NCBI GenBank assembly: GCA_028284145.1
Contig: JANQSH010000146.1
Coordinates: 1-54,448, forward strand
Reading direction: 5' to 3'
Origin: Planctomycetaceae bacterium
GTDB taxonomy: Bacteria; Planctomycetota; Planctomycetia; Planctomycetales; Planctomycetaceae
DNA: 54,448 nucleotides
This document shows, piece by piece, positions 1 through 9,740 of the stretch. The translations under genes and the position numbers were made by a program. The notes under the pieces were generated by a model. The model worked only from the letters and a program-made list of their open reading frames with translations, did no database searches and had not been told where the DNA came from. Position 1 is the stretch's first letter. The number at the start of each line of letters is the position of its first letter.

Positions 1-427
1 GGTTTGATCGGGTTATTCGGGGGTGAAGGATTATCAAGATACGCCGGATTGCGATTCTTACCGCAGGGACTATGCTAAACGTTCGCCGTGTATCTGTTGT
101 GCCGCATGTTTCGATTACGTCGCCCCGAAAAACTGTCCCCAGCCTGATAAGAATGGCAAACTTTGAGGGCGGAATTCCCCCCATTTGACCGAAACTCGGT
201 GCCATCATTGGAAAAGTGAGATATGCTCGCGCAATTTGAATCAACGATTCTGCACAGGATGAGTCGGCACAATGTGCTGGTTGAAGCCGTCAGGTGAAAT
301 ATCCCGACACAAAGAGAGGTCGGCGAGTGAGGTGGTGGGAAGACGATTGACCATTTTCAGAACTGGCAGTCAGAACTACCAGCTCTGCCGGTGATTCTGA
401 CTTGGATGTGTGCCGATGTCGGCGCGC
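1..427. other. Intergenic, no gene recognised
   Basis: Short open frames exist on both strands, but none has a recognisable family, a convincing ribosome binding site or a conserved motif. No RNA gene or repeat copy was recognised. The stretch may hold the far end of a gene cut by the window edge, which cannot be judged from here. Confidence 0.4.
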
Positions 428-468
428 AAAAAAAGACGCCGTGAGCAAAATCCCAAGGCGTCTTTTTT
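428..468 (-). terminator. Rho-independent terminator behind tRNA-Ala
   Basis: The arms AAGACGCC (433-440) and GGCGTCTT (457-464) form an 8-bp G/C-rich stem with a 16-nt loop. A/T runs on both sides lengthen the stem and give a T-run on each strand. It starts 4 bp after the 3' end of the minus-strand tRNA, so it most likely ends that transcript. The symmetry means it could also act on transcription from the left. Confidence 0.85.
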
Positions 469-471
469 GAG

Positions 472-544
<73 letters not shown>

Positions 545-634
545 ATTGCCGATCTGTCTTCGTCCTTCGTCGTCCGCCGCGATTCCTCGACAGTTTTTCT
601 GCCAAATTTCTGGAAAAACAGCTAGACTACGTCT

Positions 635-739
635 GGTGCCTTGTCAAGGCTTTGTTTTGGGGTGCGGGTTGACATAACCCGCTCCGTTGTCGCTCCTTGC
701 AACTTTATCGAACCCAAATTTCAATCTTGACGGACCACT
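635..739 (+). repeat. Family B repeat, copy B1
   Basis: One of five copies of an about 105-bp repeat. It contains CCTTG-T-CAAGG near its left end, then the hairpin GCGGGTT-GACAT-AACCCGC, and ends with CTTGACGGACCACT. The two ends form an imperfect inverted repeat (GTGCCTTGTCAAG against GTGGTCCGTCAAG). B1 and B5 are the best preserved copies. It lies upstream of the tRNA gene, on the side where the tRNA promoter would be. Confidence 0.85.
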
Positions 740-951
740 GGTTTTATCGTAGCGGCTGGCGGACCATTTGGAACTAAAATACCCGTTCGGATGACGCTAC
801 GGTTCAGATGATGCTACGGTTATCTCGGACGCGCTCTAGCCGTTCAGAGTCAACATTTCGTGGTATAACATTTCCCGGTCAATGATGTCAAGCAGCCTCA
901 AACGCGGGAATGTGACAGTTTCGCAACAGTGATCCGTATGACAGTCCAGGC
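740..951. other. Intergenic between repeat B1 and histidine kinase end
   Basis: No gene was recognised. The only structure seen is a short imperfect direct repeat at about 789-824, in which GATGACGCTACGGTT is followed by GATGATGCTACGGTT. No terminator with a T-run was found behind the histidine kinase. Confidence 0.4.
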
Positions 952-3921
952 TTAAATGGGGGGTATGCTGATTGCCAGGTCGTCCATTGCGGGAGTACAT
1001 GCCGCTGGGCTGCTGTTGGACTTCAATTGATCAAACTCATTGACCAGAAGTTGAAGCTCTTCCCCGGCGGAATCGAAGTCACCCAGTTTTCCCGCCTGTT
1101 CGATCGCGTCCAGCCGTGCAACGATGTTGTCATGTCCCAGACAACTTGCGGAGCCCTTCAGTTTATGCGCAGCAGCGCAAAGTGTTTTTTGTTGTCGGGA
1201 CTTCAGGCTCGCTTCAATCTCTGCCAGTATGTCGGGTCCCATATCCATGAACATGGTCAGCAATCTCCTGGTCAGGTCGTTGGTGTTTTCTTTGCCAGAA
1301 TCCACCGGTTTTTTCCAATTGCTCGATTCGATACGACTTTGGCATTCCTTGATGATCAAATTGACCGAATCGCCAGACAACGGTTTGGGTACGACGAGAT
1401 CAAAGCCAACTCTTAGACACTTCTCTTCAACATTTCGGTTTACTTCAGCGGACATCGCGACCAGAAGAACCGAATGGCCGAGGCCTGCTGTTTTTTTGCG
1501 AATTTCGCTGGCGGCTTCAAAGCCAGTGACAATCGGCATCTGCAAATCGGTTACAATTGCTGCAAAATCGCCCATGCGTCTACGTTCAAGCAGTTCTTTC
1601 CCGTTCGCTGCCTCAACGACATTGAATCCGGCGAGGGTCAGCTTCCTGCAGGCAAAACTTCGATGGATCGGATCGTCATCGGCAAGCAGGATCTGGTTTG
1701 TGAAAAGGTGTTCCTGTTGAATGTTGCAAGGTGGAGATTCGGCCTCTGCTTCGTTCTGAGGTGAGATTTTCCTGCGCGATGCACATTCCTCAAGTTCAAG
1801 GCAAATCCGGAAGGTCGTTCCCCGACCAATTTCGCTTATCACTTCGATTGTACCCTGCATCAGGTCCAGAATCTGACGTGTAATACTCAGGCCCAAACCT
1901 GTTCCGCCAAATTGTGTCGAAATTGTCTCATCAGCCTGCTGATATGCCTCGAAGATGCGATCGAGTTGTTCCGGCGTCATGCCGATGCCGGAGTCAGAGA
2001 CTTCGCACTCCATCCTCCACCGACGGTCTTTGATATGAGTACCACTGACATTGACATCGACACTTCCTTGTCTGGTGAATTTGATTGCATTGCCGACAAG
2101 ATTGACCAGAACTTGTTGCAATCGGCCCTTATCAAACAGGAAACAGGACGGAATTGCCTCGTCGACATGGAAAGTCAGCTTGACATCTTTGTCGCCCACA
2201 TTGAATTGGAGCGATCGAATGGTTTGTTTCACCATTTCCCGCAGCGATGCCGGTTGTGGATTGAGTTGCAGTTTCCCATTCGTCAGTTTTGAAGCGTCGA
2301 GTACCTGCCCAATCATTTCCAGAAGTGAGTTTGATGAATAGCGAACGGCTTCAATATACTCGCGCTGTTCATTCGTGAGATCAGTGTCCAGAGCAAGTTC
2401 TGTCATCCCAAGGATGCCGACCATCGGTGTTCGCAATTCGTGACTGAGTTCCGCGAATTGTTGATCGACAACCGGCGAAGGATGATGCGAGGTATGATCC
2501 GCCTGTGCATGGCTCTCGGAGCCGATTGGACGGTTTGTCTTCTCGCGACGAATCGTGGCGACAGCACGAAGAATACGCGTCAGTCGCTGCGTGTGTTTGC
2601 CAGTCTGTGAGAACAAATCTGCGCGTGACGCGAATCGACCTGAACTGGTAAGGCAAACGAACCCTTTCATCTCATGGTCGAACTGAAGCGGCACAAGAAT
2701 CGCCTGGTTGATCAGTGTTATCACGTTCAACCTGCGCAGATCATTCGATTGAAGCATCGAGAGTTCATTGCGGCCTGTATTGTTCCGGACGATTCGATGT
2801 TCGAGATCCTGCCATTCGCGCTCGACGGCGGGAGGCAAAGGTCGACTCTGATTCAAGGCCGGCATTCTCAATGGTTTGCCACCCGGTGCCAGAAGAAAAA
2901 CCGAGACACGATCGGCGTTCGCTATCTGGGACAAGGCTGCGAGGTCTGCTTTCAGGTCGTCGAGACTCAGCAAATCCGTCTGGCCATGACTTTGAGAACT
3001 GACCATTGACGATTGTTGATCGATTTCCATGTCGGCCGAGTTTGCATTCTGTCGCGAGTTTTTTTGGTCACGAAGCGCCCACGCCAAAAGGCATCGCGTC
3101 AATGCAAGCCGGTTTGTTGTCGTTTCCGAATTCTGGGAATCGCCGGGCACGAGTCGCGTTGTCAGGAGTATGGTTTCACCATCAACCGAGATGGCCCAGA
3201 CGTCCGCAGCCTTTTGACGGTCTCCAGGTGTAAGGCAGTCGGAAACCAGGGTTTGAATGCAGTCGGGTGCTCGTCCATCAGAAGAAGTCGTTATTTGGTC
3301 GGATTGAACGGTATCGAAAAAATCCCGCGCTTTTTGTTGTGAAGCAGGAGACAACCCGCAAATCTGTTCCAGAGTGGGGTGCGATGTTTGCCTGCCTATC
3401 AGGAATGCAAAATTCTTACGTGCATCAGGCACAAGATGGCGCAACAACAGATGGATGGCCTGTTCCTCACTCTTTTGCCTTGCAAACGAGCGAAAGAATT
3501 CGAGTGTTAAGGAAACCTGATCGCGTAGAGCAGATTCCGATTCCGTTCTGCGTTTTAACCGCTCTTTGCCGTCTCGGAATTGCTGCTTGAATTGGTCTGC
3601 ACGTTTGGTGTTCTTTTCCCTCAGAGACCGTAGCATCGGGCCAACCAGAGTTGCCGTCAAAGCGAGGATCAACTCACCTGACCAGGGGGCATCGACTCGC
3701 AGTTCGAGTGCATGCCCGAGCCACATCCCAACGATGTGCATTCCAGCCACGGTGATCGCCGTCACGCTACACACGATCACAAACCGCCAATGTTCCGGGA
3801 ATCGTGACCAGAAATCTGTTCGGAGATGACCGGGTCGATGTTTTTCGCGGGATCGGTACGGAATCCGAGATGTGTGCAAAGTCGCAACGATCCAGTTCCA
3901 AATCCGCAGCAATCGTGACAT
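952..3921 (-). CDS. Hybrid sensor histidine kinase with receiver and HPt domains
   Basis: A membrane-anchored phosphorelay kinase of 989 residues. Two transmembrane segments lie at about 45-69 and 82-99. A GAF-like sensory region fills about 140-455. HisKA has the H-box SHELRTP with His494. HATPase_c has the N box around Asn611, G1 DSGIGM and G2 GGTGLGLS. A receiver begins with ILLADDD and has phosphoacceptor Asp792 in TDLQMP. A C-terminal HPt domain carries AAHKLKG with His919. All catalytic residues of an H-D-H relay are present, so phosphate would be expected to leave through HPt to a separate receiver. The receiver/ATPase gene just upstream (4097-5029, same strand) is the obvious candidate. 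A family A repeat lies 31 bp before the start codon. Signal and output are unknown. Confidence 0.95.
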   Translation of the reverse strand: MSRLLRIWNWIVATLHTSRIPYRSREKHRPGHLRTDFWSRFPEHWRFVIVCSVTAITVAGMHIVGMWLGHALELRVDAPWSGELILALTATLVGPMLRSLREKNTKRADQFKQQFRDGKERLKRRTESESALRDQVSLTLEFFRSFARQKSEEQAIHLLLRHLVPDARKNFAFLIGRQTSHPTLEQICGLSPASQQKARDFFDTVQSDQITTSSDGRAPDCIQTLVSDCLTPGDRQKAADVWAISVDGETILLTTRLVPGDSQNSETTTNRLALTRCLLAWALRDQKNSRQNANSADMEIDQQSSMVSSQSHGQTDLLSLDDLKADLAALSQIANADRVSVFLLAPGGKPLRMPALNQSRPLPPAVEREWQDLEHRIVRNNTGRNELSMLQSNDLRRLNVITLINQAILVPLQFDHEMKGFVCLTSSGRFASRADLFSQTGKHTQRLTRILRAVATIRREKTNRPIGSESHAQADHTSHHPSPVVDQQFAELSHELRTPMVGILGMTELALDTDLTNEQREYIEAVRYSSNSLLEMIGQVLDASKLTNGKLQLNPQPASLREMVKQTIRSLQFNVGDKDVKLTFHVDEAIPSCFLFDKGRLQQVLVNLVGNAIKFTRQGSVDVNVSGTHIKDRRWRMECEVSDSGIGMTPEQLDRIFEAYQQADETISTQFGGTGLGLSITRQILDLMQGTIEVISEIGRGTTFRICLELEECASRRKISPQNEAEAESPPCNIQQEHLFTNQILLADDDPIHRSFACRKLTLAGFNVVEAANGKELLERRRMGDFAAIVTDLQMPIVTGFEAASEIRKKTAGLGHSVLLVAMSAEVNRNVEEKCLRVGFDLVVPKPLSGDSVNLIIKECQSRIESSNWKKPVDSGKENTNDLTRRLLTMFMDMGPDILAEIEASLKSRQQKTLCAAAHKLKGSASCLGHDNIVARLDAIEQAGKLGDFDSAGEELQLLVNEFDQLKSNSSPAACTPAMDDLAISIPPI

Positions 3922-3952
3922 GGACCCCGAAATCCCGTTCCGGCGTAGAAAT

Positions 3953-4054
3953 TAGAGCCGTTGACCTTCTGGTGTGATGTCTCTGGTTCGTGGAGGCCTC
4001 TGTTTGCAGGCCAACCGACGCCCATCGTGGCACAGAAGAGCGTAATATGCTCCA
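3953..4054 (-). repeat. Family A repeat, copy A1
   Basis: A 102-bp copy, ends TAGAGC (left) and GCTCCA (right) on the plus strand. It fills most of the gap between the receiver/ATPase gene and the histidine kinase and is oriented with their transcription. The internal GGCCT...AGGCC hairpin is intact. Confidence 0.9.
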
Positions 4055-4096
4055 GTCGTCTACTCGTGTTTGTTCATTCCTGCCATCTCATGCAAA

Positions 4097-5029
4097 TCAG
4101 GAATGCACGAGTGTGGCGGCGTGTGATGATGCCTCAACCAATTCCGCTTGCCGATGCAGCGTCATAGTGACCTCATTACCCTGTGGATTGTGTTCCACGG
4201 AATCCATAAACGCATTCATCATCAGAATTCCTCTGCCGCTGGCTTTGAAGAGGTTCTCCGGATCTGTTGGATTGGGGAGTGATGCCACATCAAACCCGGG
4301 ACCTTGATCCCGAATGACAAAAGTTGCTGTTTCCTCGTCAATCTTCGCCATCATGCGAATCGTTCGGGCTGCGTATGGGGATTCTCCGCGACGGTGGAAA
4401 ATCAATTCTTCAAATCGTCCATCCGCATGTTCACGGAGTTCGGAGCTGACTTCGAGATTTCCGTGCACATCGGCATTCACCAAAGCTTCATGGAGTGCCA
4501 CACCCAACTGCGTCCTTTTGCGTTCGTTGCAGATGCCGGTTTCTGCGGCGATCTCCTGTAACCATTGGATCAAGGCGGGAATCAACTCTGGCTCCGGTGT
4601 GAATTCAAACGAGAATTCGCCGGTGACAAGGTGCGACATCAGACGTTTCTGGCAGCGGTCGTGTTGTGTTGCTGCCAGAACTCTTTCAATGACTTCGACA
4701 AGTTCCTTGCGCATATTTCGCTTTGCAACATAGCCGGCTGCTCCCTGACGCAAGGCGGCCACAGCAATGTCTTCGCTACCCTGCGATGTGAAAATCACAA
4801 CGGGAAGGCGGGGCCACAATTCATGAACTTCGGCAAGAAGCTCCAACCCGGATTTCCCGGGCATCTGGAGGTCCGATAACATCAGCATAACGTCCTCGTT
4901 TTCCAGAATTCGGAGCGCTTCTGCTGCATCATTGGCCCGCAAAACTTCCGCTTGCAAACTGATTTCCAAAAGCGAACTGGCCATTTCCAGTTCAATGGGT
5001 GAGTCATCAACGACGAGGATTCTGGTCAT
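4097..5029 (-). CDS. Response regulator fused to an RsbW-like ATPase
   Basis: A 310-residue cytoplasmic protein. An N-terminal receiver (about 1-120) starts with ILVVDDS, has phosphoacceptor Asp53 in LSDLQMP and the conserved Thr/Lys positions in FTSQG and AKRN. The C-terminal half (about 170-300) is a GHKL ATPase of the anti-sigma/RsbW kind, with HEALVNADVHGN as N box, RDQGPGFD as G1 and SGRGILMM as G2. Such fusions usually control partner-switching (anti-sigma or anti-anti-sigma) in a phosphorylation-dependent way. No sigma factor or STAS partner is visible nearby. It precedes the hybrid kinase on the same strand with only a family A repeat between, so the two probably form one signalling unit. 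Confidence 0.9.
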   Translation of the reverse strand: MTRILVVDDSPIELEMASSLLEISLQAEVLRANDAAEALRILENEDVMLMLSDLQMPGKSGLELLAEVHELWPRLPVVIFTSQGSEDIAVAALRQGAAGYVAKRNMRKELVEVIERVLAATQHDRCQKRLMSHLVTGEFSFEFTPEPELIPALIQWLQEIAAETGICNERKRTQLGVALHEALVNADVHGNLEVSSELREHADGRFEELIFHRRGESPYAARTIRMMAKIDEETATFVIRDQGPGFDVASLPNPTDPENLFKASGRGILMMNAFMDSVEHNPQGNEVTMTLHRQAELVEASSHAATLVHS

Positions 5030-5122
5030 GTCGGCTCCACGAGAAAGAGATGATTTTTGATAACTGGGCTTCGTTTTCTGCAGCCTCGTTTTGCGTGTTC
5101 AAGGCTTTCGAGCGAATTGCGC

Positions 5123-5224
5123 TGGAGTGTATTACGCTCTTCTGTGCTGCGATGAACGTCGGTTGGCCTGCAAACAGAGGCCTCCACGAGCCAGAGACGT
5201 CACATCAGAAGGTAAATTGCTCTA
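5123..5224 (+). repeat. Family A repeat, copy A2
   Basis: Exactly 102 bp, from TGGAGT to GCTCTA. The left hairpin GAGTGT-ATT-ACGCTC keeps its stem through a G-T wobble. It lies 94 bp upstream of the receiver/ATPase gene, in opposite orientation to it. Confidence 0.9.
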
Positions 5225-5782
5225 AACGGCAAGGAGTCGATCGCGAAGGAAATACCACCATCCGCATCTTTCACCTCAATTGCCTTTCAAGTTTAGGTCA
5301 CAAATCCAACCGGGGATCGAACAGGTTGAGGTTTTGCAACAAAATCCGGAAAGCCAACACGTATTTGATGTTGCTCTCTGTTCGACCGGAAAGAATCCGA
5401 CGGTGAAGACCTGAGGTGTTGCCCAAAAGCAACATGGGGGTAACTTTGAACAGTCCTTCGCGCGATTTTGTAGTCCGAAAAACTGTTGACAGCCAGTCGC
5501 ACAATTGAGAACAAGCTCGACATCAATTGATTCGAGAGTGCAGGCATCACACGAAATGCCGGTCATTCCAGCCCCAGTCAAATCTGGTTTGAATCATCGG
5601 TCCATTCCGCATGACCGGAAGATCACTTGTATCCATATTGTCGCAACCACGAATGCACAATTCTCATGTCGGCTGGCTGGTTTTCACTGCGTTTGTCATC
5701 AAATTTGCAGCTTGTTCAGCGGATGATCAACTCCGAAAACGGAATTCACGCGATGTGACCCAAGCACAACAGGACAGAATTC
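5225..5782. other. Long intergenic region before the acyltransferase
   Basis: About 560 bp without a gene I can support. The open frames on both strands have no recognisable family, and the longer minus-strand ones overlap each other in different frames. It must contain the promoter of the gene starting at 5783, but no clear -35/-10 pair was identified. Confidence 0.4.
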
Positions 5783-6904
5783 ATGGCGACAACCACGACG
5801 ACTCATCAGGATACATTTGACGCCAGTTTGTGGACGGTACGCGAGGATAAAACCGTTTCAGAGCAGGAGTGCGAACGACTCTCCAATGGTGCATTTCGTC
5901 AATTTGAGAAGTACATCTCCTTTTCGACCGATCGCAGTCAATTGTTCTTCGTGAAAGTCCATGAGAACGATCGGCTCATCGGTATCACGCCGGCAGTCCG
6001 GGTGGTCAAACATGACTGCCGCACTTTGATCACGTCGAAATCAAAGTGGTGGCTCGTCCCGTTGATCGGTCCATTTGCCAACAAGACAACGTATATTCTC
6101 GAAACGTCAGTAATGGGTTTTCAGTATGCCTCGCCCTTTTTTACTGTTGCGGGGGTGGATCGGCTCGCATTCAAGAAACTGGTGACCGGCTATCTTCAAG
6201 ACAAAGACGACCATCCGGATCATATCTGGATTTCGGAACCACCTGAAGAAGCAAAGTGGGCCAAGGGTGCACACCATGTTGACCAGTTCAACATTCTTTC
6301 GACAACGCACGTCGAAATTGGCGATTTCAAATCACCGGACGAATATGACCAGAGCCTGAGCAGGAACCGTCGGCAAAGCAATCGCAAGGCAGCCAAAGCG
6401 TTGGAAAAAGCTGGTGGCAGGGTTGAAATCCTCGATTCTCCATCAGACGACGATGTGCTGCAGGCAATGGGGGAATGTCTGAACAACAGCGAAAAGAAAA
6501 GCTGGATTGGCGTTCCGTTCAACGATGTGTTGAATTCCACCGACGCCCTGAAAACGCTCGATCAAATAATTTTCGTTGCCAGGGTTGATGGCAAAATTGT
6601 CGGTTTCCTCTCCTACATCGCCAATGGAGAAGAATTTCTACAAACGCATGGCGGGCTCGATTACGATATCTCTCACCAGACGAAAGCCTACCAGAATTTG
6701 TTGCACGCGTCGGTTCACTTCGCGATTGATCGCGGATTAAATCGTGTCAGTTTTGGTCCTCTGAATAATGAAACCAAACGACGCATGGGATCGCATCAAC
6801 GCCCCGTTGTCGCCAGCCTCTGGTCCCGAAACCCGCTATTTCGTTTCGTCACTCGCCGGTTCGTGATTCCCAACTTCCTTACATTCAACGGCTATCCCGA
6901 TTGA
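5783..6904 (+). CDS. FemAB/GNAT-like acyltransferase
   Basis: A 373-residue soluble protein without signal peptide. The central segment SRNRRQSNRKAAKALEKAGG (about 194-213) resembles the basic helix of FemAB-like/BioF2-type acetyltransferase domains. It is followed by the expected GNAT-like core, with IIFVARVDGKIVGFLSYIA and a late block about 300-340 ending in GPLNNETKRRMG. Family members transfer acyl or aminoacyl groups, often in peptidoglycan or cell-surface sugar synthesis; the substrate here cannot be told. The ATG is preceded by AGGA at suitable spacing. The gene stands alone, between a long empty region and the divergent-looking gap before the HerA-like gene. Confidence 0.6.
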   Translation: MATTTTTHQDTFDASLWTVREDKTVSEQECERLSNGAFRQFEKYISFSTDRSQLFFVKVHENDRLIGITPAVRVVKHDCRTLITSKSKWWLVPLIGPFANKTTYILETSVMGFQYASPFFTVAGVDRLAFKKLVTGYLQDKDDHPDHIWISEPPEEAKWAKGAHHVDQFNILSTTHVEIGDFKSPDEYDQSLSRNRRQSNRKAAKALEKAGGRVEILDSPSDDDVLQAMGECLNNSEKKSWIGVPFNDVLNSTDALKTLDQIIFVARVDGKIVGFLSYIANGEEFLQTHGGLDYDISHQTKAYQNLLHASVHFAIDRGLNRVSFGPLNNETKRRMGSHQRPVVASLWSRNPLFRFVTRRFVIPNFLTFNGYPD

Positions 6905-7130
6905 GTTCCCGGTTCGTTTTTGCGTCACACTGTGGATTGCGAAAAATTCGACGAGACAGAGTGTCGCACGCGCCCAAATTTGGTGCCTTTCCTGCTAAAA
7001 TCGTCTCGATATTCGCCAGTGTGTTTTGCGGACTGCGTCCTTCTGTTTTCGCAGAATGTTTGCCCGCTGACGATTCATCACACTGCGTCTGACATCTTGA
7101 CGAACACCAGGCAGCAAAACGGAGCCACAC

Positions 7131-9644
7131 GTGCATCAATTTGAAAAGTTGGGGGCATTCTACCTTGGCAAGGAATACGACGTCGACGAAGGACAGATTC
7201 GCGATAACCTGTTGTTGTACGATTCCAGGGATCTCACGACTCACGCTGTTTGTGTCGGGATGACCGGGAGTGGAAAAACGGGCCTCTGCCTTTCTCTGTT
7301 GGAGGAAGCAGCGATCGATGGTGTTCCTGCGATTGCGATTGACCCGAAAGGGGATCTCGGCAATCTGCTGCTTGCATTTCCGGAGTTGACGAACCAGAAC
7401 TTTCGGCCATGGGTTGACGAAAGCGCCGCTGCCAGAAATGGCCAGACACCGGAAGAATATGCTGCCAGTGTCGCCGAACTGTGGCGGGATGGGCTTGCAT
7501 CGTGGGGGCAGGATGGAGAACGAATTCAACGCTTCAAGGACGCGGTGGATTTGTCGATCTATACTCCCGGCAGTAATTCCGGTTTGCCTCTGACAGTACT
7601 ACGTTCCTTCGACGCACCACCCACGGCTGTGTTGGAGGATACCGATGCATTTCGGGAGAGAGTTGCATCGGCCGCATCGGGACTGCTCGCGCTGCTGGGC
7701 ATCTCAGCCGATCCCGTTCGCTCGCGCGAGCACATTCTGCTGTCCAACATTCTGGATCAGGCGTGGCAAGCCGGACGCAATCTCGATATCGCTTCACTCA
7801 TTCGTGAGATTCAATCACCACCCTTCAAACAGATTGGTATTTTTGATCTCGATGCGTTCTTCCCGGCGGATGACCGTATGGAACTTTGCATGCAACTCAA
7901 TAACCTGCTTGCGTCACCTTCGTTCGCATCGTGGATGGAAGGCGAACCGTTGAATATCAAGCGGCTGTTGTATACAGATCAGGGCAAACCGCGATTAACC
8001 ATCATTTCGATCGCACATCTCTCTGAGTCCGAACGGATGTTCTTCGTCACGATTCTGCTCAACGAAATTCTCACTTGGGTGCGTACTCAACCGGGAACAA
8101 CCAGTTTGCGCGCCTTATTGTATATGGATGAAGTGATGGGCTACTTCCCGCCGGTCGCTGCCCCTCCTTCCAAAGCTCCGATGCTGACTTTGCTGAAACA
8201 GGCCCGCGCATACGGACTTGGGATTGTGCTGGCGACACAGAATCCGGTCGACCTCGATTACAAGGGGCTTTCGAACACCGGGACATGGTTTCTCGGTCGT
8301 CTGCAAACCGAGCGGGACAAAGCTCGTATTCTCGATGGTTTGGAAGGGGCCAGCGCCAGTTCCGGCAATGCATTTGATCGTCAACGGATGGAGACAATTC
8401 TTTCCGGGCTGAAGGGGCGGGTCTTTGTTTTGAACAACGTCCATGAAGACGAACCGGTTGTTTTTCATACGCGGTGGGCGATGTCCTATCTGGCGGGGCC
8501 GCTGACGCGGACGCAGATTCAAACGCTCATGGAACCGCGAAAGGCTGCTCTGTCACCTGCTGAAGAAAAGCTGGAGGCCGTTGTCAAGCCGACTGCTGCG
8601 CCAGCCGCAGGACCAGAAGCTGCATCTCCAACGACGAAATCAACCGCGTCAAACACCGAGCCTTCTTCTGTTGCACGCCCGGTTCTGCCACCAGATGTGA
8701 AGCAGCAATTTGTCCAGCCGAACCGACCAACACCAACTGGTTCGAGTTTGGTGTTCCGGCCCGGTCTGCTCGGTATCGCGAGACTGCACTTTGCGCGGGT
8801 CAGCTACAAGACCGACTGCTGGGTGAAACGGAGCATTTGGGCGATCGCAACGGAAGACAGAATCGACGAAATCTGGGACAAGGCACCACAGATTCGATTG
8901 CAGTCGCTCGCTGTTTCGTCGGCCGTTGATGAACTGGCCCGGTTCACCCCACTGCCAGGTGAGTTTCAATCGGAAAAGCAATACTCTTCCTGGTCGAAGG
9001 ATTTCAAAAAGTACCTGTATCGCTCGCAGAAACTGAGCATCTGGCGTTCCCCCTTATTGAAGGCTTATTCCGAAGTGGAAGAGGAGGAAGATGATTTCCG
9101 TATTCGTCTTACACAATTGGCGCGCGAACAGCGCGACCTGAAGATCGAAAAGTTGCGAAGCAAATATGGGGCTCGATTGGCCACTGCACAAGATCGGATT
9201 CGCAGTGCCGAGGCAGCACTCAAGAGGGAAAAGGCTCAATACAAGAAGGCCACATTCGATTCGGCCATTTCATTTGGTTCATCCATTCTTGGAGCACTGT
9301 TCGGTCGGAAAATTGCAAGCAAGACCAACGTTTCCAAAGCGGCAACATCGATGCGAAGTGTGGGACGCGCCCGCCAGCAGCATGGTGACATTGGCCCGGC
9401 TGAGGAAAAGCTGGAAGACTGCCAGCAGGATTTGAAAAAGCTGGAGGAGGAGTTTGAAGTGGAATTGAAAGAATTGGAGCAGCAATACGACCCGATGTCT
9501 TTGGAGATCGAAGAGCTGACGCTTGCTCCGCGAAAGACGGACATGGAGGTTGTGGAATTGTCGGTTCTCTGGATGCCCTGGTTTGTCGATTCCATCGGCA
9601 TCGCGACTCCAGGTTTCGAAGCGGACTCCCTTGCGACAAACTGA
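7131..9644 (+). CDS. HerA/FtsK-like ATP-binding protein with coiled-coil tail
   Basis: An 837-residue P-loop ATPase. Walker A is GMTGSGKT (residues 43-50), followed by the AIDPKGD block typical of HerA/DUF87 and conjugation-type ATPases. Walker B is LLYMDEV (about 328-334), and a sensor-like LATQNPVDLDYKG follows. After a Pro/Ala/Thr-rich linker (about 475-535) comes a second region ending in a long charged coiled coil (about 640-790). This coiled coil is interrupted by a small glycine/alanine segment, SAISFGSSILGALFG, that could touch a membrane. The family couples ATP hydrolysis to moving DNA or protein; the role here is unknown. The start is GTG with GGAG six bases upstream. A terminator hairpin follows. 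No NurA nuclease is next to it, unlike archaeal HerA. Confidence 0.85.
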   Translation: MHQFEKLGAFYLGKEYDVDEGQIRDNLLLYDSRDLTTHAVCVGMTGSGKTGLCLSLLEEAAIDGVPAIAIDPKGDLGNLLLAFPELTNQNFRPWVDESAAARNGQTPEEYAASVAELWRDGLASWGQDGERIQRFKDAVDLSIYTPGSNSGLPLTVLRSFDAPPTAVLEDTDAFRERVASAASGLLALLGISADPVRSREHILLSNILDQAWQAGRNLDIASLIREIQSPPFKQIGIFDLDAFFPADDRMELCMQLNNLLASPSFASWMEGEPLNIKRLLYTDQGKPRLTIISIAHLSESERMFFVTILLNEILTWVRTQPGTTSLRALLYMDEVMGYFPPVAAPPSKAPMLTLLKQARAYGLGIVLATQNPVDLDYKGLSNTGTWFLGRLQTERDKARILDGLEGASASSGNAFDRQRMETILSGLKGRVFVLNNVHEDEPVVFHTRWAMSYLAGPLTRTQIQTLMEPRKAALSPAEEKLEAVVKPTAAPAAGPEAASPTTKSTASNTEPSSVARPVLPPDVKQQFVQPNRPTPTGSSLVFRPGLLGIARLHFARVSYKTDCWVKRSIWAIATEDRIDEIWDKAPQIRLQSLAVSSAVDELARFTPLPGEFQSEKQYSSWSKDFKKYLYRSQKLSIWRSPLLKAYSEVEEEEDDFRIRLTQLAREQRDLKIEKLRSKYGARLATAQDRIRSAEAALKREKAQYKKATFDSAISFGSSILGALFGRKIASKTNVSKAATSMRSVGRARQQHGDIGPAEEKLEDCQQDLKKLEEEFEVELKELEQQYDPMSLEIEELTLAPRKTDMEVVELSVLWMPWFVDSIGIATPGFEADSLATN

Positions 9645-9661
9645 GATGACTTCGCTGAAAA

Positions 9662-9703
9662 ACAAGAGGCTCCATGTTCCAACAGGAGCACGGAGCCTCT
9701 TCA
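9662..9703. terminator. Terminator between convergent genes
   Basis: The arms AAGAGGCTCC (9664-9673) and GGAGCCTCTT (9692-9701) form a perfect 10-bp stem, extended by A/T pairs. On the minus strand it is followed by TTGTTTTTC, so it best serves the pseudopilin gene. It sits in the gap between the two convergent genes and may also end the HerA-like transcript. Confidence 0.8.
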
Positions 9704-9740
9704 TCTTATCGCCTCGGTTATTTCTGCTCAGTCGTTCAAC

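Noticed and set aside
4999..5406. Small plus-strand open frame through repeat A2
   Set aside because: Most of its product is translated family A repeat (the HEPETSH-type peptide), so it is an artefact of the repeat.
7131..9644. HerA-type anti-phage defence system
   Set aside because: Only the ATPase is present; neighbours are an acyltransferase and a pseudopilin, with no nuclease or SIR2 partner.
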